NCBI GenBank assembly: GCA_025399215.1
Contig: MU621132.1
Coordinates: 27,620-91,619, forward strand
DNA from: Globomyces pollinis-pini
Taxonomy: Eukaryota; Chytridiomycota; Chytridiomycetes; Rhizophydiales; Globomycetaceae
Length of the DNA: 64,000 bases
Direction: 5' to 3'
The stretch's first letter is position 1, and each line of letters begins with the position of its first letter. The position numbers and the translations under genes are program-made. The notes under the pieces were generated by a model. It was not told the origin of the DNA. It made no database searches and saw nothing but the letters and a program-made list of their open reading frames with translations. Of the stretch, positions 36,577-49,290 are shown piece by piece.

Positions 36577-39500
36577 CTAATGAACAAAATATTGTTGGAT
36601 ATCTTCCCCAAGTAAAGTTTGAATTTGTAAACAAACTTCATTACATAAAGTTTGAATTTCTTCATCATCATCTTCCAATAATTCAGATAATTTTGGAATC
36701 ATTGGAGGAAAAAAAATCAACATTTCTTCACCTAATTTCAAATAAAGTTCTGATATGATTGATAAACAAGTCCAACGAATTTGAACATGTTTTGATAAAA
36801 TTTTGTTGAAAATTAAATCTGTTAATGGTTTCCAAGAAAGTTTACATTTCAAAACTAATTGACCAATACATGGAATTAAAAGATTTGTCATTTGATCTTT
36901 ATATGCATTTCCATGTGGTTTGATAATGTCCATTTGATTGATCAAAGGATTCAATAATTTATCAAATCGATCTTGAGTTATAAAATCTGAATACAAATGA
37001 GAATAAATTAATTGTTACCACTATTATCAAACGTAAAGCAATGCAAGAAACTTGTCATAGTTAATTCCCATAATGGACCAACAGTCTTTTTTTCAAGATT
37101 TTCATTCAAATTTTGAATAGCTGCATCAAGAACAAATCCAAAATATGGCACAAAGATAGACTATTATAAAATCAGAACAATATGATTTTACCTTCAAGTC
37201 TGTCAATAAAGAGTTGATTAATTTGAAAAAGAAAATTCGTTGATCCACTAAAAACAAGTTAAAGAAAAAATAATTACTAGAATGACCCAATCCCCATTCG
37301 ACAACCTTCAAAAACAATGGTTTGAATGTTTTCTCATTCATCTTCATAGTAAATCGTTTAAATAAATCAATTAAATTCTTTTCAATTTCATCATTCTATC
37401 ATTAACATTAGTTAGAATTACCTGATCATTAGAATGAAACTTTTTGAAATCAAACAAAGTGATAAATAATTTAAACCATTCTTTACCAAATTCAAGAATC
37501 TGGGCTTGTTTGGTAGCTTGAATCAAATCATTCAATAACATCAAAACCTTTAAAATAGAATTGGATCCTAATTTCATCATTCCTTTGATTTCTTTGAACA
37601 AAAGTGGGAATAAAATTCGATGTTCGATTTTAATTGAAATCAAATGAATCAAATTTCGAGTTGATTTGGCAATAACTTCATTGGTAGACATTTTGGGATG
37701 AATTAAAATATGAATTAATTTTAATAAGAAAGAACTTGAAAATTGTGGAATGGATGAGATGAGAGATTCCATTGTCAACAATCCACTTTTCAACATCACC
37801 AATGATTCTTCATTAGCTCCTTGAATAAAATCTTGTAGTTTGTTTAAAACAACTGGTACAAATGCTGATAAGAATGGAATAACTCTTGGTCCCAAAACAT
37901 TGATGAAAGAAGCCAAAGTAACCATACTGCTTGACACCAAAGGCAAATTGGCATGTAACAAACATTTATCACTAATCAATAATTTGAAAATGATTGAATA
38001 TTTTTCAATTAATTTAGAACCGAATTTGGTAACCAATAAATTCAAAGTATTCAACACCAATTGTTTGTTTTCTAAAACAGCAACATCAGTTCCATCAGCA
38101 TCATTTAGAATACGACAACATTGATTGGTAACACCTTCAAATAGCTCCACATCCACAGCTTCCACATCAATAACTTCAAGTCGATCATGCAACATCTCCA
38201 AAGATTTCTCTCTGATTCCAAAGTCAGAATGATAAATCAAATCCATCAATACTTTCAAAAACATTGGCAAGGATAGGTAAGTGTTTGTCAAATTAAGGTT
38301 TTCATATAATAAATTGGTTGCGATTTTAACATACTTGTTGATGAATTGAATTTGAGTTTCATTCGAGTTCAATTGAATTAATTGATTGAAGATAATTATT
38401 TCAGATAAAGTAGATTCAATTAATTTCATGTGAATATCAGTATTTTCATCATTCTTTTCATGTCCTAATCCATATTTGATTAAATTTTCGGATAGGGCGA
38501 AATGGATAAATTGAATTAAATGTAATTTAATCTGTCGTACTTTTTTGGATGATAAATTTTGATAATTGATAATACAATCAGTGTCTTCAATACTTTTACT
38601 ATGTGGTAATGATGAAAAAATGCTCATGATATCATTCAAGGCATTGAAATAAGAATGTTGGTTGAATTGGCGTAAAAGTTTCAATGAAAATGTTTTGACG
38701 TTAATTGGTTCATCTTTTGAGTTAAGAATGTTGGAAGTTTCACCCATGAATGGATTTGATAATAATAAAGAAACTAATGACCCAAGATATTCTACACCAA
38801 GAGTTTGGATTAAAATGGTAAACAATTTAATTCGACGATGACTAGGAATATGAATGATTGCAGAAACAAAAACATCTAGGATAGTTTTGACATGTATCAA
38901 TGTATCAGAATTCGTACAAGACAGCAAAGATGGTACAATGGTTTCCAAAGTCTGTTGCACAACATGGAACGAATAATTATCATCTTGCTTTAACACATTT
39001 GCACCCATAAATGTAAATACAGGCATAATATTCATCAACACAATATCAGGATACAATGTTCCAATGGTAGCCAACAATAACAATGCAGAATTATGAGTTT
39101 GTGGATTATCAGTCACACGAATACATTGTACAATTAAATCGGTTCGTAGACTTTCCTTGGATAACTTTTGAATGGATTTACATTCCTTCAAAATTCGGTC
39201 CAGAGTTGCGAGAATCAATTGCTTTGTGTATTCAATATTTGGAAAGATTTCAATTGAATAGTTTAACAATGAATCCAATAAACCAACGATACCAGGTACA
39301 AGTACTAATCCATTCTTAATCACGTTGTTGGAGAATTGAAGAGTTTCCAAGAATGATATTAATACGAAAATCTTGGATTCTTGATGATGACTCTTTGACT
39401 TTATACGTTTCGAACTTTCAACTTCATCCAATGCATTTCCAATATCAACTAATTTGGAATGTACAACATCAGTCTTCAATTCTACGGTTTTCAAAACTTC

Positions 39501-42500
39501 TCGAACTTGATTTTGGATTTCGACAGGGCTGAATGAGAGTAAATCTATTAAATTGGAGTAGATTATAGATTGATTGGAAGTTGATAATAAACTCCACCAT
39601 TTTGAATTGATTTGTTTTAAAGCTAAATCACAACAAACCACTTGTGCCGGGTTATCGTAATTCGACAATAACTTGCTAAACGTGATCAAAGCCAGTCCAG
39701 CTTTCTTGGAAAATAAATTATTGATGGTTTGAATTTGGAAACAAGAAACCAAGTTTTCCAAAAATGGAACAGCATAAGGATCAGATAAATATTCCATAGA
39801 TGATAATGATAGTTTCTGGTATTCCTTTTCAAGTACTGGTAAGATAAATCTAACCTTTTCAATACAATCGACGTTGGTTAATAATCCCAAAAGAATAGAT
39901 TGACTAAATTTATCACTAAATGCGAGTGTGTTGGATAAGAAATAATCCAATAGATCTTGTTGGATTTTGTCTTTACCAGATTTGTTGCTGGAGACTAAAA
40001 AGTGGATCATATTCAATGCCAAATAATTTTCATCCGTCACAATCTCGTGTGAAGTTTCAATTAAATCAGTAACGAATTTACGAATAGAAGCAATATTCAA
40101 ATACTGAACTTGATTGGATTTCGCGCCATAAAAAGTACCATGACCATATATAGAAGACACTGATGGGTTTTTCTTTTTCAATTTCGATAATGTCAATAAC
40201 AAAGTCTTCAAACATGTAATTGAGTTCACACGTACGGATTGATCACGATTCAGTAAACAAATCATAACACTTGGTAAAATGATTTGATAATCTTTTTCAG
40301 AATCGATACTGGTAATCATGAATTGATTTGCTAATTGTAAAACGCAATTTTGAATCATTGGGTTCATATCAACACTAGTTGCAATTGAGAAACAGAATTC
40401 AAGGAAATGGGTTTGGATATGCGTACTGATAAATAGCGCCAATGGTTCTCGGAAATGATTCTTACCCAACAAGAAAATCAACTTGAATATGGTAATCATT
40501 AATGATTCGTATGATTCCTATTGAAAATTAACTATAGAAAATTTACATCTTGTTTATGGAACCATACTGGATCAGTTTTGGCAGGAATGCTTTGAATTAA
40601 ATTCACTAAAACCAAAATCCACATCATTTTTTCAAATTCAGCCAATCCGGCACGTTCCAAAGTCTTCAAATTTTCCAAAGGCATACCATCCTAACATCAA
40701 TCAATCTTTAAAATACCTTTAAAGCTGTTGCCCCGAATGGCTTCAATTTACGTATATAGTTCTTGGACATGTATTGTTTTTCCAAAACTGGAAGTAACAA
40801 TCGAACGAGGTTTAAATCCAATGAACTTGAAAATGTAGCAATATAATGGTTAATGACATTCATAGAGAAGACTCTCATTGGTAAGCAAGTTGATTTGAAA
40901 CCATTGATAAAATATTTGAAGTTGAATTCAGTTTGTTTTGACAATTGTGAAGTGATGGTGTGGACGATATTAAATAACGTAAACTGATCCTTTTTAGCTG
41001 ATGAAAAATCAATATTGATTAACTTCAAGATTTTGGGAACCAACTTGTTGTAATCTTGGGATTTCGTGATATCCTATGATAAGTTCAGAATCGTTACGAT
41101 GGTGAGTAAGGTTGATACGACAGAATGAATCAAATCATCTGATACAAGATTAACATTCAAAGCAACTAAATCAAACACAGCATTCAACGCTTTTAATAAA
41201 ATCTGTACGGTTGGTGCATTAACGACAAGCGACAGCAATGATTTCAAAAGAGTAGCATGATGAATGTAAGTGGACAATTTCAAGTCTAAAACCAAGTCAA
41301 TAATATCAGAACTAGAATCATTTAGGAATGAAGTTAAAGTTGATTCCAAGAATGATTTCATATCCGCCACAACATCTTGATCATCATCTAAAAGTAAATC
41401 TTTTAATTTTTCCAAGGAAGTTAATCTGATGTTTGAGTTTTCATGGATAAGACCGAGGTAGAGACTGGTGTTGCTATCTTCTAAAGTTTCATTCAATGAG
41501 CCTTTGAAAATAGAATTAAGAATATTTTGCCATGCGGCTTTGACCTTCTTTGACGGTTTGCACTCCTAGGAGTTGAGTTAATGGTAAAATGAACCAAACC
41601 TTAAATAATTGATCTATGGCGGCATCAATTTCAGCAAATCGTTGATTTTGTACTCTCTGAATAAGCAATACCGCCGAATTGTCCTCGTCCATAGCATCTT
41701 GCATATCTTCAGGTGTAGCATCATCATGTAATAAAGACCGTAACAATTCTACTAAGAAAGATTGAACACAATCGGAATTAACATCAGTGTTTGCAAGAAC
41801 AAAGGCAGCGATGTCAAAGGCAGATACATGCATGTTGTTCAACATAACAGCAACAAGTGAATGAGAGAAAGCTTTCATAAATACGGCAGTTTCAAACTTA
41901 GATAGAATTCTTTTCAATTCAACTTGAAGGTTTCTAAATTTAGTGATTGGTATGCGTTACGTTTGATTCAAGATGTTACGAATGGCTGACTGTGGGAATG
42001 ACTCTATTGTTTGATTTTGAAATAAAGTGACGAGACAAAGCAATGTCACGTAGAGATTTTCGGTGATGATATTCTCGGTGATAGCTTCGATTAAACGACT
42101 TAGGACATCTGAGTCAAATACAACCTTTTTGGATAATAAACCTACAGTTCAGTGAAGGTCGTTCAATACCTATCATTAATTACAAGGAAATTACCTAATA
42201 GCATTTGCATCGTAGCCCGGAATTCCAAATCACTAGAAGCCAATCCTTGCAATAAATGGGGTAAGATCAATCTCAAATGATTATCAGTAACAATTTTCAA
42301 AGCGTGGTAAAAGTTAATGACAATGGTTGCATAAAAGCATTCTAGATTTTTGTTTACTAGTCCAGAGTTTCTACTTTCAGCTGCCTATAAATATTAGCAT
42401 GGTCACTTCACGGAAGAAGTTAAAAAAACAGAAAGTAAATTGAAATGTAATGATGAGAATGAAAATAAACATGAGCAAATTCAAATATGAAATGTACAGA

Positions 42501-43094
42501 TAGGGATATTGTCCAAGAGTTACCGCTTTCAAGATAAATGGAAGTAAGGAATGGTCCTTGATGCAAACATCAATTAGAATAGAACGCAACAAAGGAGTAT
42601 TTGATTTCTGGACAGGACCCAAGAAAGTCCAACGCGAATCCGGTTTGATGACCAATACTGAGACGACCTTTACAAAAAAAGTAGTTTCATGGTAGGGTAA
42701 GATAGCTTCCATGATGGCATCAATATTGAATTCGTTAATTTTAAAACGACGAATCAAATACTCCAATAAATGCCAAGAAGCAGGATTGAGTAATAAAGGA
42801 GAGAGTAATCTTAAACAAGAGTTTATCAAATGATCGAGGGAGTTATTATCTGAAGTTGATAGCAGCATTCTATCTGAATCAGCGAAAGATAAAGAGAATA
42901 AAGTTGATTTGAGAGGCAATAAATGAATATTCAAGTCTGTAAGAGAGTCCAAGTGAGAAACCGCTAAGGAGTGAAGTGTTTGTATATCTATATCCTGAGC
43001 ATCTTTCTTTCCGTAGAGTATCGATACTACAGTCTTTTTCTTTTGTTGATTTTGACCCTGTTGGAGTTTAGCTAATTGCGATTGTAAACTCATC
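36577..43094 (-). CDS. UTP10: UTP10/HEATR1, U3 snoRNP small-subunit processome HEAT-repeat protein
   Basis: Nucleolar scaffold for early pre-18S rRNA processing and Pol I transcription. The N terminus (start ATG at 43094, MSLQSQLAKLQQG) and the following segments LSPLLLNPASWHLLEYLIRRF and AILPYHET match the Utp10 N-terminal domain. The C terminus holds the BP28CT-like region, ending in a pattern seen in human HEATR1 (IPKLSELLEDDDEEIQ, then LGEDIQQYF). In between are HEAT repeats over about 2,000 residues, the usual length for the family. Introns are tiny, and one (42142-42194) is made of two back-to-back units. A long exon (37371-40499) covers most of the middle. Confidence 0.9.
42142..42194 (-). 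other. Two-unit tandem intron in UTP10
   Basis: Between codons for LLG and LLSKK the intervening 53 nt divides into two complete GTA...TAG units, 42170-42194 (25 nt) and 42142-42169 (28 nt, with a CTGAACTG branch-like motif), directly abutting at TAG|GTA. Removal of both keeps the frame (phase 1). Confidence 0.8.
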
Positions 43095-43179
43095 AAAAAA
43101 AAAATATAAAAAAAAAAAAAAATTAAACCTCTCTTAAAAGAAATTACAATGTAGTAAAGAGTATATTCATTCATGTATT

Positions 43180-43939
43180 TCATATTGTTCCCACTGACCA
43201 TATATCCAAATCATCTAATTTACGTACCATATCCTTAGTCAACACTGTCACTGGTTGGACACTACGCGACTGAATAGTTTGTGTGGTATTGCCAAGAACC
43301 TAACAATAAATTAACTCATCATACCATCCTATTATGTCAGTAACATAAGTTTACTTGGACAGCCAGGTCTGGTCTTCATTATCAAGGAAAAGTACTACTC
43401 GTCTTGGATTTAAGCTGGTGATTAAATTTATGACATGCTCCGCTTGATCTGATTTGTTTCTCTCTATATCCACTCTGAATTCGAAATCCTGTCGTTTAGA
43501 GTCTGATTTTGCTATGGTTGCGATTGCTTGTAATCGTATTGATAATGCATGAGCTTCCTTTGCCTTTAAAGCAGCTACTCATAAAAACTCCATTAAATTA
43601 CCTAATCATTCAGATTAATTACTCGATCGTCAGTTACCTATACATTAAATCCTTTGTTGAATACCTAAATCATTAAATGATTACTGGTTACCTATACATA
43701 AGTACTAAAATAGATACCTAAATAGAATGAATTTAAAGCTAATTACCAAAGCCGTCAGTAGAACGACCACCAGGAACTTGAGGTTAAATAACATAGAATT
43801 TACTAGAAGGATACGCACAACCAGCAATGACAAGAGTATCACCAGCAGCTACCACTGATTTAATAGTCCATAGGATAGCAGGGCCTACTAGAGCACTTTC
43901 ATCTACAGCTAGCAGTACAGTTTGAGAATGGTCATTCAT
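43180..43939 (-). CDS. Universal stress protein (UspA family)
   Basis: Small nucleotide-binding-fold protein of about 169 residues, missed by simple reading-frame search because its exons are short. Exons, in order of transcription: 43804-43939, 43747-43776, 43355-43574, 43325-43328 (4 nt) and 43180-43299. The protein starts with the family's first strand (QTVLLAVDES) and continues with GPAILWTIKSVV, DTLVIAG, then helix AALKAKEAHALSIRLQAIAT, a strand near RVVLFLDNE, and ends with the conserved SKMVLGNTTQTI...PVTVL glycine-loop/strand block. The intron pattern is exceptional: 27 nt, a 172-nt six-unit array, then 26 nt and 25 nt around a 4-nt exon. It shares a 50-bp divergent promoter with dymeclin. 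Function in fungi is unclear; usually stress-linked. Confidence 0.8.
43325..43328 (-). other. 4-nt microexon GATG in the universal stress protein gene
   Basis: The upstream exon ends in phase 2 (TCC AA). Only by including GATG, flanked by introns of 26 nt (43329-43354, with CTGAC) and 25 nt (43300-43324), does the following exon fall into the frame that gives the conserved VLGNTTQTI block. Treating the interval as one 55-nt intron gives a wrong frame. Confidence 0.7.
43575..43746 (-). repeat. Six-unit tandem intron array in the universal stress protein gene
   Basis: The 172-nt intron divides without remainder into six units, each beginning GTA and ending TAG in the transcribed direction: 43718-43746 (29), 43692-43717 (26), 43665-43691 (27), 43638-43664 (27), 43602-43637 (36) and 43575-43601 (27). 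Each has the normal intron length of this genome. Several share the core ATTTAATG. Removing the whole array leaves the frame intact (phase 1), and the flanking exons read as USP. Confidence 0.85.
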
Positions 43940-43989
43940 TTTAAGAAGGCAAGAACGCATTTCATTTCACTCTTTGAAAAAGCAATTTC
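43940..43989. promoter_or_regulatory. 50-bp divergent promoter, USP / dymeclin
   Basis: Only 50 bases separate the two start codons, which face away from each other. Transcription of both must start within or overlapping this interval or inside the neighbouring gene. No TATA-like element is obvious. Confidence 0.5.
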
Positions 43990-46828
43990 ATGATGAGCTC
44001 AAGCAATCCAGATACCAACGATTCACATCAGGATAGGATCCTGGATACTCAGATCATTATCACAAACTCGGATCTTGTCTCTCCATCAACTACAAATTTA
44101 TCACCTTCAATACAACCACAGACTGATAAACCAACATTGGATTTAAACCTAACTATTAATATATCAAATGATAACAACGAATTACTAAATAAGGATACCC
44201 AGCAGACAGACAAAGACTCTCTAGTAATACAGACGACTGACGTGCATCCAATAAGTCCATATACAGAATCACGATTCATATCAAAACCATTCTTGAAAGC
44301 CTTGGAATCACTCTCTTCAAATGTATCTATCCCGTTTCCATCATCATCTGTTTGGGAAGAGCTTTTATACAGTCCAATGCCATCAGTCATGAACTCGTAA
44401 TCAACACTACTAATCATATAGTGATAATGCAATGGATATGGATCAAATCAGCACTTCCATATCAAAAGACTTAGGTACACATCATCTTTAACCAAAAGTC
44501 ATCAATAACCCCTCAACACTCAATTTTAACAACCTACTACTCTACAACCTGACACATCTAAGACGGATGCGTTTAAAAGCTTATGATGGCACATGGCCAC
44601 ATGAAGCCCACAATGCTCTCGTTGCACTAAAGATAAATCTAAAATATCTGGTACATGCTCTTGATAAACAATCATTATCCGATTTATTTGAATCAGATCG
44701 TCTAAAAACCACTTCACCAGCTTTACAGAAACCAGTACACAACCCCGGCAGACGTCGCTCTATTGTTAGTGGAAAAGTCATGGATATGGATCCCAATGTG
44801 ATCATTGGTACTTTAACTATTCCTTATTTTAGATAAACGAAATCGATGTACCGTTTTATTGGAAGAGTTAATCCATGTGATTATTTATGCAAACACCATG
44901 TAACAATTACTCTGTTTATATATAGACCACCATTGAATTATTCATTTTATATTGGTTTGATATCAGCCAATTTAATATTAGATGTTGTCGATTTGTTAAT
45001 TATACTGTTCTCTACACAAATGAACAAAGCAACAGTAAACCCTTTGAATGGTGATCTGATATATATTGAACAATAGATGATTTGTTTTTGTCATGCCTAC
45101 TTCACAACATGGGTATGTGTCTTTTTACTACAAACACCTTCTTGAATATTATTAAACTCTAATCAATTTTCAAATTTATTGACGATAGGGTATCATATAT
45201 TGAAATTAAAAAGTAGTCATTTCGCGAATGGATTTATAGCTAGACTTTTACGAAACCACATTGAACAACAGAAACCACTTACTTCAAGCAATAGCGGTAT
45301 GTTTAATCTACTAACAATAAGGATTATTTATGAGTGCATATTCATATATTTTTTCTGCTTCTGATCTCAACCAGGTAACATCATACCTAATATTAAACCT
45401 AGAAATCAATATTAGCTGAAAAAAGTCTTTATTTGATTTTCATTACCTGTTCTCAATATGTTGAGCCCATTAACCCATACTGTGATGTTTTCTGTCAATT
45501 TACAAGTCAAAATGGTATTTTTTATTGATTTAATCCAAGTTGGATTATCATCAACCAATATCAGTTCTGACTTATTATCCATCTCATTTAAGGATATTTA
45601 CAATTTAATTATTACGGATTTACATGATGAGCCAACTAGTTTACTATTATATTTCTTGTTGTTCCGAAACAGTATCAAATTTATATTCATATATAGGTAT
45701 TTCTTTTTACAATAATACATAAGGTGATTTTCGAATTTATTTCCTATCTAGAACGGATCCAGAATTAATGGTAATATTTTCTCATTTTAATACTTAGTTA
45801 AATGCTATATTAAAAACACTTTACGAAATTATTGATTCGATTGATAAACTACATCAAACTTCAATACTATTGAGTATACTATTAATTCTATGTCAAGATG
45901 ATGATTATACAAAAGGAATCTATCGAATTGTAACTCAATTTGATTCATGTTTAGGCTATTAATCCACCGACTTGGTACACTGAACGAGTTTTACGTGATA
46001 TATCATTGGGTGGATTATTGATTTTGGTATTGATTAAAGTGATACAAGTCAATATTTCAAAACATCATGATTTACATCTTCACTCCAATACCTTGGCCAT
46101 TTTAAATAATCTTTCAATCAATATTTTTGATATCGAAACTGTGGTAGCCCAACGTTTAATAGGGTATGATTTTGTATATAGTTTTTTAACATCATTGTTT
46201 AGAATGTTTGAACAGATTGTAAAGAAATATATGAAATTATATGATGAAAATCAATTAGAATCAACAAATCATGATACTGATACAAATGTATTGAATGTTT
46301 ATTCAGATCTTGTTACATTATTTCTAGAAATATTCAACAATATCATCATTCATAACATAAAATCAAATCCTCATTTGATTTATGCTTTATTACAATGTGC
46401 TGGTATTATACATGGATTATCGATTTATCAACGATTTCAACCGTTAGTCCATAATCTTGATCTTGTAATTCAATTTGTTATTTTATATTATAGACTATTG
46501 AACATTATCAAAAAAAGATTGAATCTGTATATATGGAAACACCTACGGTTGATATCTTGCTTGGTTTGATTGTTGATTGCAATCAAACATGGAATACAAC
46601 TAAAATAACTGTAATATTATTATTCATTTAATGATAGAAAATTGTCAGAGTCAAGTTTGTTATACATGAAAGTGATACGTTACATGATTTTCTAGTTCCT
46701 TATGTCTGGTATCAAGGTATAGATAGATAGTCAATCAAATAATTTTTTTAGTGTATAAAAACTGTTTGATATATTGGGATACAAGTTGTACAAAATTAAT
46801 AGATTCGTTAATAAAGTCATCTAAATGA
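43990..46828 (+). CDS. DYM: Dymeclin, Golgi-associated protein
   Basis: Peripheral Golgi protein needed for Golgi organisation and trafficking. The first exon (ATG at 43990) is Ser/Thr/Asn-rich up to FLKALESLSS and the WEELLYS block. Later exons carry family segments: DVVDLLIILFSTQM, the LLLYFLLFR region, then RTDPELMLNAILKTLYE, and the long exon at 46006 with SLGGLLILVLIKVIQ, KHHDLHLHSNTLAILNN and the AQRL block. The C terminus resembles the dymeclin ending FLVPYVWYQVY...IYWD (stop at 46828). Splicing of many introns of about 25-30 nt is needed. One (45697-45751) is a two-unit tandem. Some small exons between 44836 and 45460 are only approximately placed. Confidence 0.85.
45697..45751 (+). 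other. Two-unit tandem intron in dymeclin
   Basis: 55 nt dividing exactly into 45697-45723 (27 nt, GTATTT...AAG) and 45724-45751 (28 nt, GTGATT...TAG), with nothing between. Removing both joins TAT AG to A ACG, giving Arg-Thr-Asp as in dymeclin relatives. Confidence 0.75.
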
Positions 46829-46941
46829 TGTTCATATACCTACATATTTCAAAAATATTAGATTCAAGTACAAAAAATCGTTTAGTGATCATCAACGTTA
46901 CAAGAGTCCACAATGATACCATTATTTATTCATTAAAAGAT

Positions 46942-49290
46942 CTACGAGAAACACAACAATCGACTCACACGTAATACTTGTAAAACAGTTTCTTGAAAAT
47001 AAGGCGAAACATTTTGAAGATTATCTGAATTCTTCATATTCATTTTTAATAATGCATTGACTGTTGAAGTAGCCTATATGATGAATTAAAAAAAAAATGG
47101 AATTACTTGAATGGATTCTACTGTCGGTCCATCAGGTGCGAATCCATTATGATGACGATCATCTGTATCTGAATCTGAACGTAGATAACTTATCGAAACA
47201 ACTTTTTCTTGTATATTATAATCCATATCATAAATTAACGTTTTATATCCATTGTTTGGAGTTTCAGATGATTGATTCATTAGATCGTTTGGTTCAATAA
47301 ATTGAAATGAGCATTTGGTAGTTGATAAGAATCCATTTAATGAACTCTTTTTGAATTGAAATATGGATGCGTATTGACTGATGGCTACAATACATGCATC
47401 TTCCGCTTTTTCATGCTAACCAATAAATTGATGATAATTTACCTTTATAATCCAATCCAAATCTACATTGTTCATACTTTTTGGTCCAATAAAGTTGTAT
47501 CCATATTGACTTAATCTCTAAAAGAATTTGCGATCAACATGATAAATAAAAATTACCTTGAATAAAACAGACGGTGGATAAGGTTCATTGAATATCGCAT
47601 GTTGTGTTAGATTTGTTACTTGAACTTTTCCTTTACCAATTAAAAACTTTAATTGATTCTTTTGGCCTTGAATAGTTAATGTAGCAGTATCTAATCCATA
47701 AGGTTCCAATACCCAATCAACTATTGGAAATTCTAAATAAGTATTTTGTACAATTGCAGTAGGAGCAAATTTTAACGATCTAAACCGAATCCTTCCACTT
47801 TCTAATCTATTATTATAAAACTTGATACCTGCATCAAACTCTTCTTCTCGAATTCCTTCATGAGACCAACTTCCAAGTTCTGAATCCCAATACATTATTT
47901 GTGCACTAGCATCAATATAACAATTTGGTTGAATAGCAAATGATATCTGTGTTGACCACAATGACATATCAATAATTCCTTCTTGTCCATCATCTGTAAT
48001 CTCTTTAGCAGATTTAAAAGGATATTCCAACTTTTTAATTAATCCATCAGTTGTCAATACTTTATATCAAATTGGTTGTAATAACTTACATGGTCTCATT
48101 ACCCAAGTCTCCACTCTTTTTGCTTGTTCTGGTAATTCCATCAAATCAAAATGTAAAATCCCACCAATAAATGAATAATGAGGTCCAATTTGAGATTCAT
48201 AAGGAATACCACAATTGGTATCATAATAATACAACATACGAATTCCAACATTATCTAATGCCAATGGTTTCGCAAGTGAACACATCATATTTGTATCCAA
48301 AAATTCAACTTGTTTATGTCTAAATCATTTTAAAATACATTGTTTACCTTGGATTTCGTGTCAAATTGGCCCATAAACCAAATGAAAATTGATCTAAATT
48401 CATTGATATTTGGAAATTTTCAGTAGATTCTCTTGAAAACATGTCCAAATTCTAAAACTGGTTAGTGTTCTTTTATTAATGATATGAATGTGCTTGAATG
48501 ATAAACGCAACAATAGTGAACATGAGTTCACCATTATTTTACTTATATGGTTTTAAAATAGATTTTTTGTGCTTAAATGTCCATACCTGTAGAAACTGTT
48601 GTGAAGTTTCATCCCATTTCTTTAATAAAATATTATACAAAGTAATCATATAAGAATGTAAATTGTTGTATCTTTTAAAATCTCCAAAATCTGCACAATA
48701 TCCACGTTCAAATTCAAGTTGTTTTAGTAGCTAATTCAATCAGTATTGAATATCAAATTTACAATTTGACCGTTAGGTAGTTGAGAATATAAAGGAGTGA
48801 GTGAAGGAACATCTTCGAATATCAATTTTTCTTCCGCCCATAACATTAAGTAAGTATTCAAGTCGCGTTCACATTTTGGAGATGGTAAAATACTACATTC
48901 TAAATATTTTTCCCACTATTGAGTGATTAGATATCATTGGATTACATCGATTTCTTTTTGAATGTTTTCTAATATAAAATCTAATCTGGATTGATGAACT
49001 TGTTGGTAAGAATTAAACTCTTGTTGTTCTAAGTCTAGACGTGTTGTTTCCTACCATTATTCATTCAAATATTACTTGATTGAAAAATTGAATGATCAGT
49101 TCTCTAGTTCTTAATTCTTTAGCTTCTTTTTCTTTCTTTAAACGTTCTTCTTCCTTTCTTGCTTCTTCTTCTGCAAGTCGTTTTTGTTCTTCCAGTTCCT
49201 TTTCTATTTGATAATGAGTATATCGTCTATTAACTAACCTTTATTCAAATCTTTTTTGCCCTTCTTCTTTCCTTTTCCTTTTGGAGGCAT
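46942..49290 (-). CDS. DNAI7: DNAI7 / CASC1 (IC97), axonemal inner-arm dynein-associated protein
   Basis: Component of the inner dynein arm of motile cilia and flagella. It starts at 49290 with a Lys/Gly-rich basic segment (MPPKGKGKKKGKKD), then an acidic/basic coiled coil (LEEQKR...EEEARKEEERLKKEKEAKELR), as in CASC1. Downstream exons include the family blocks LALDNVGIRMLYYYDT, YSFIGGILHFDLMELPEQAK, IKKLEYPF, DMSLWSTQISFAIQPNCYID and RFRSLKFAPTAIVQNTYLEFP. The C-terminal exons end in LLCFS. Introns are mostly tiny, but one at about 48450-48590 is roughly 130 nt. Its presence implies the organism makes a flagellated zoospore or gamete. About 690 residues, similar to animal members. Confidence 0.82.

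Noticed and set aside
43575..43746. Possible CRISPR-like or tandem DNA repeat array
   Set aside because: Units are not identical repeats with spacers. What recurs is intron ends and intron length, within a coding gene that needs the segment spliced out.
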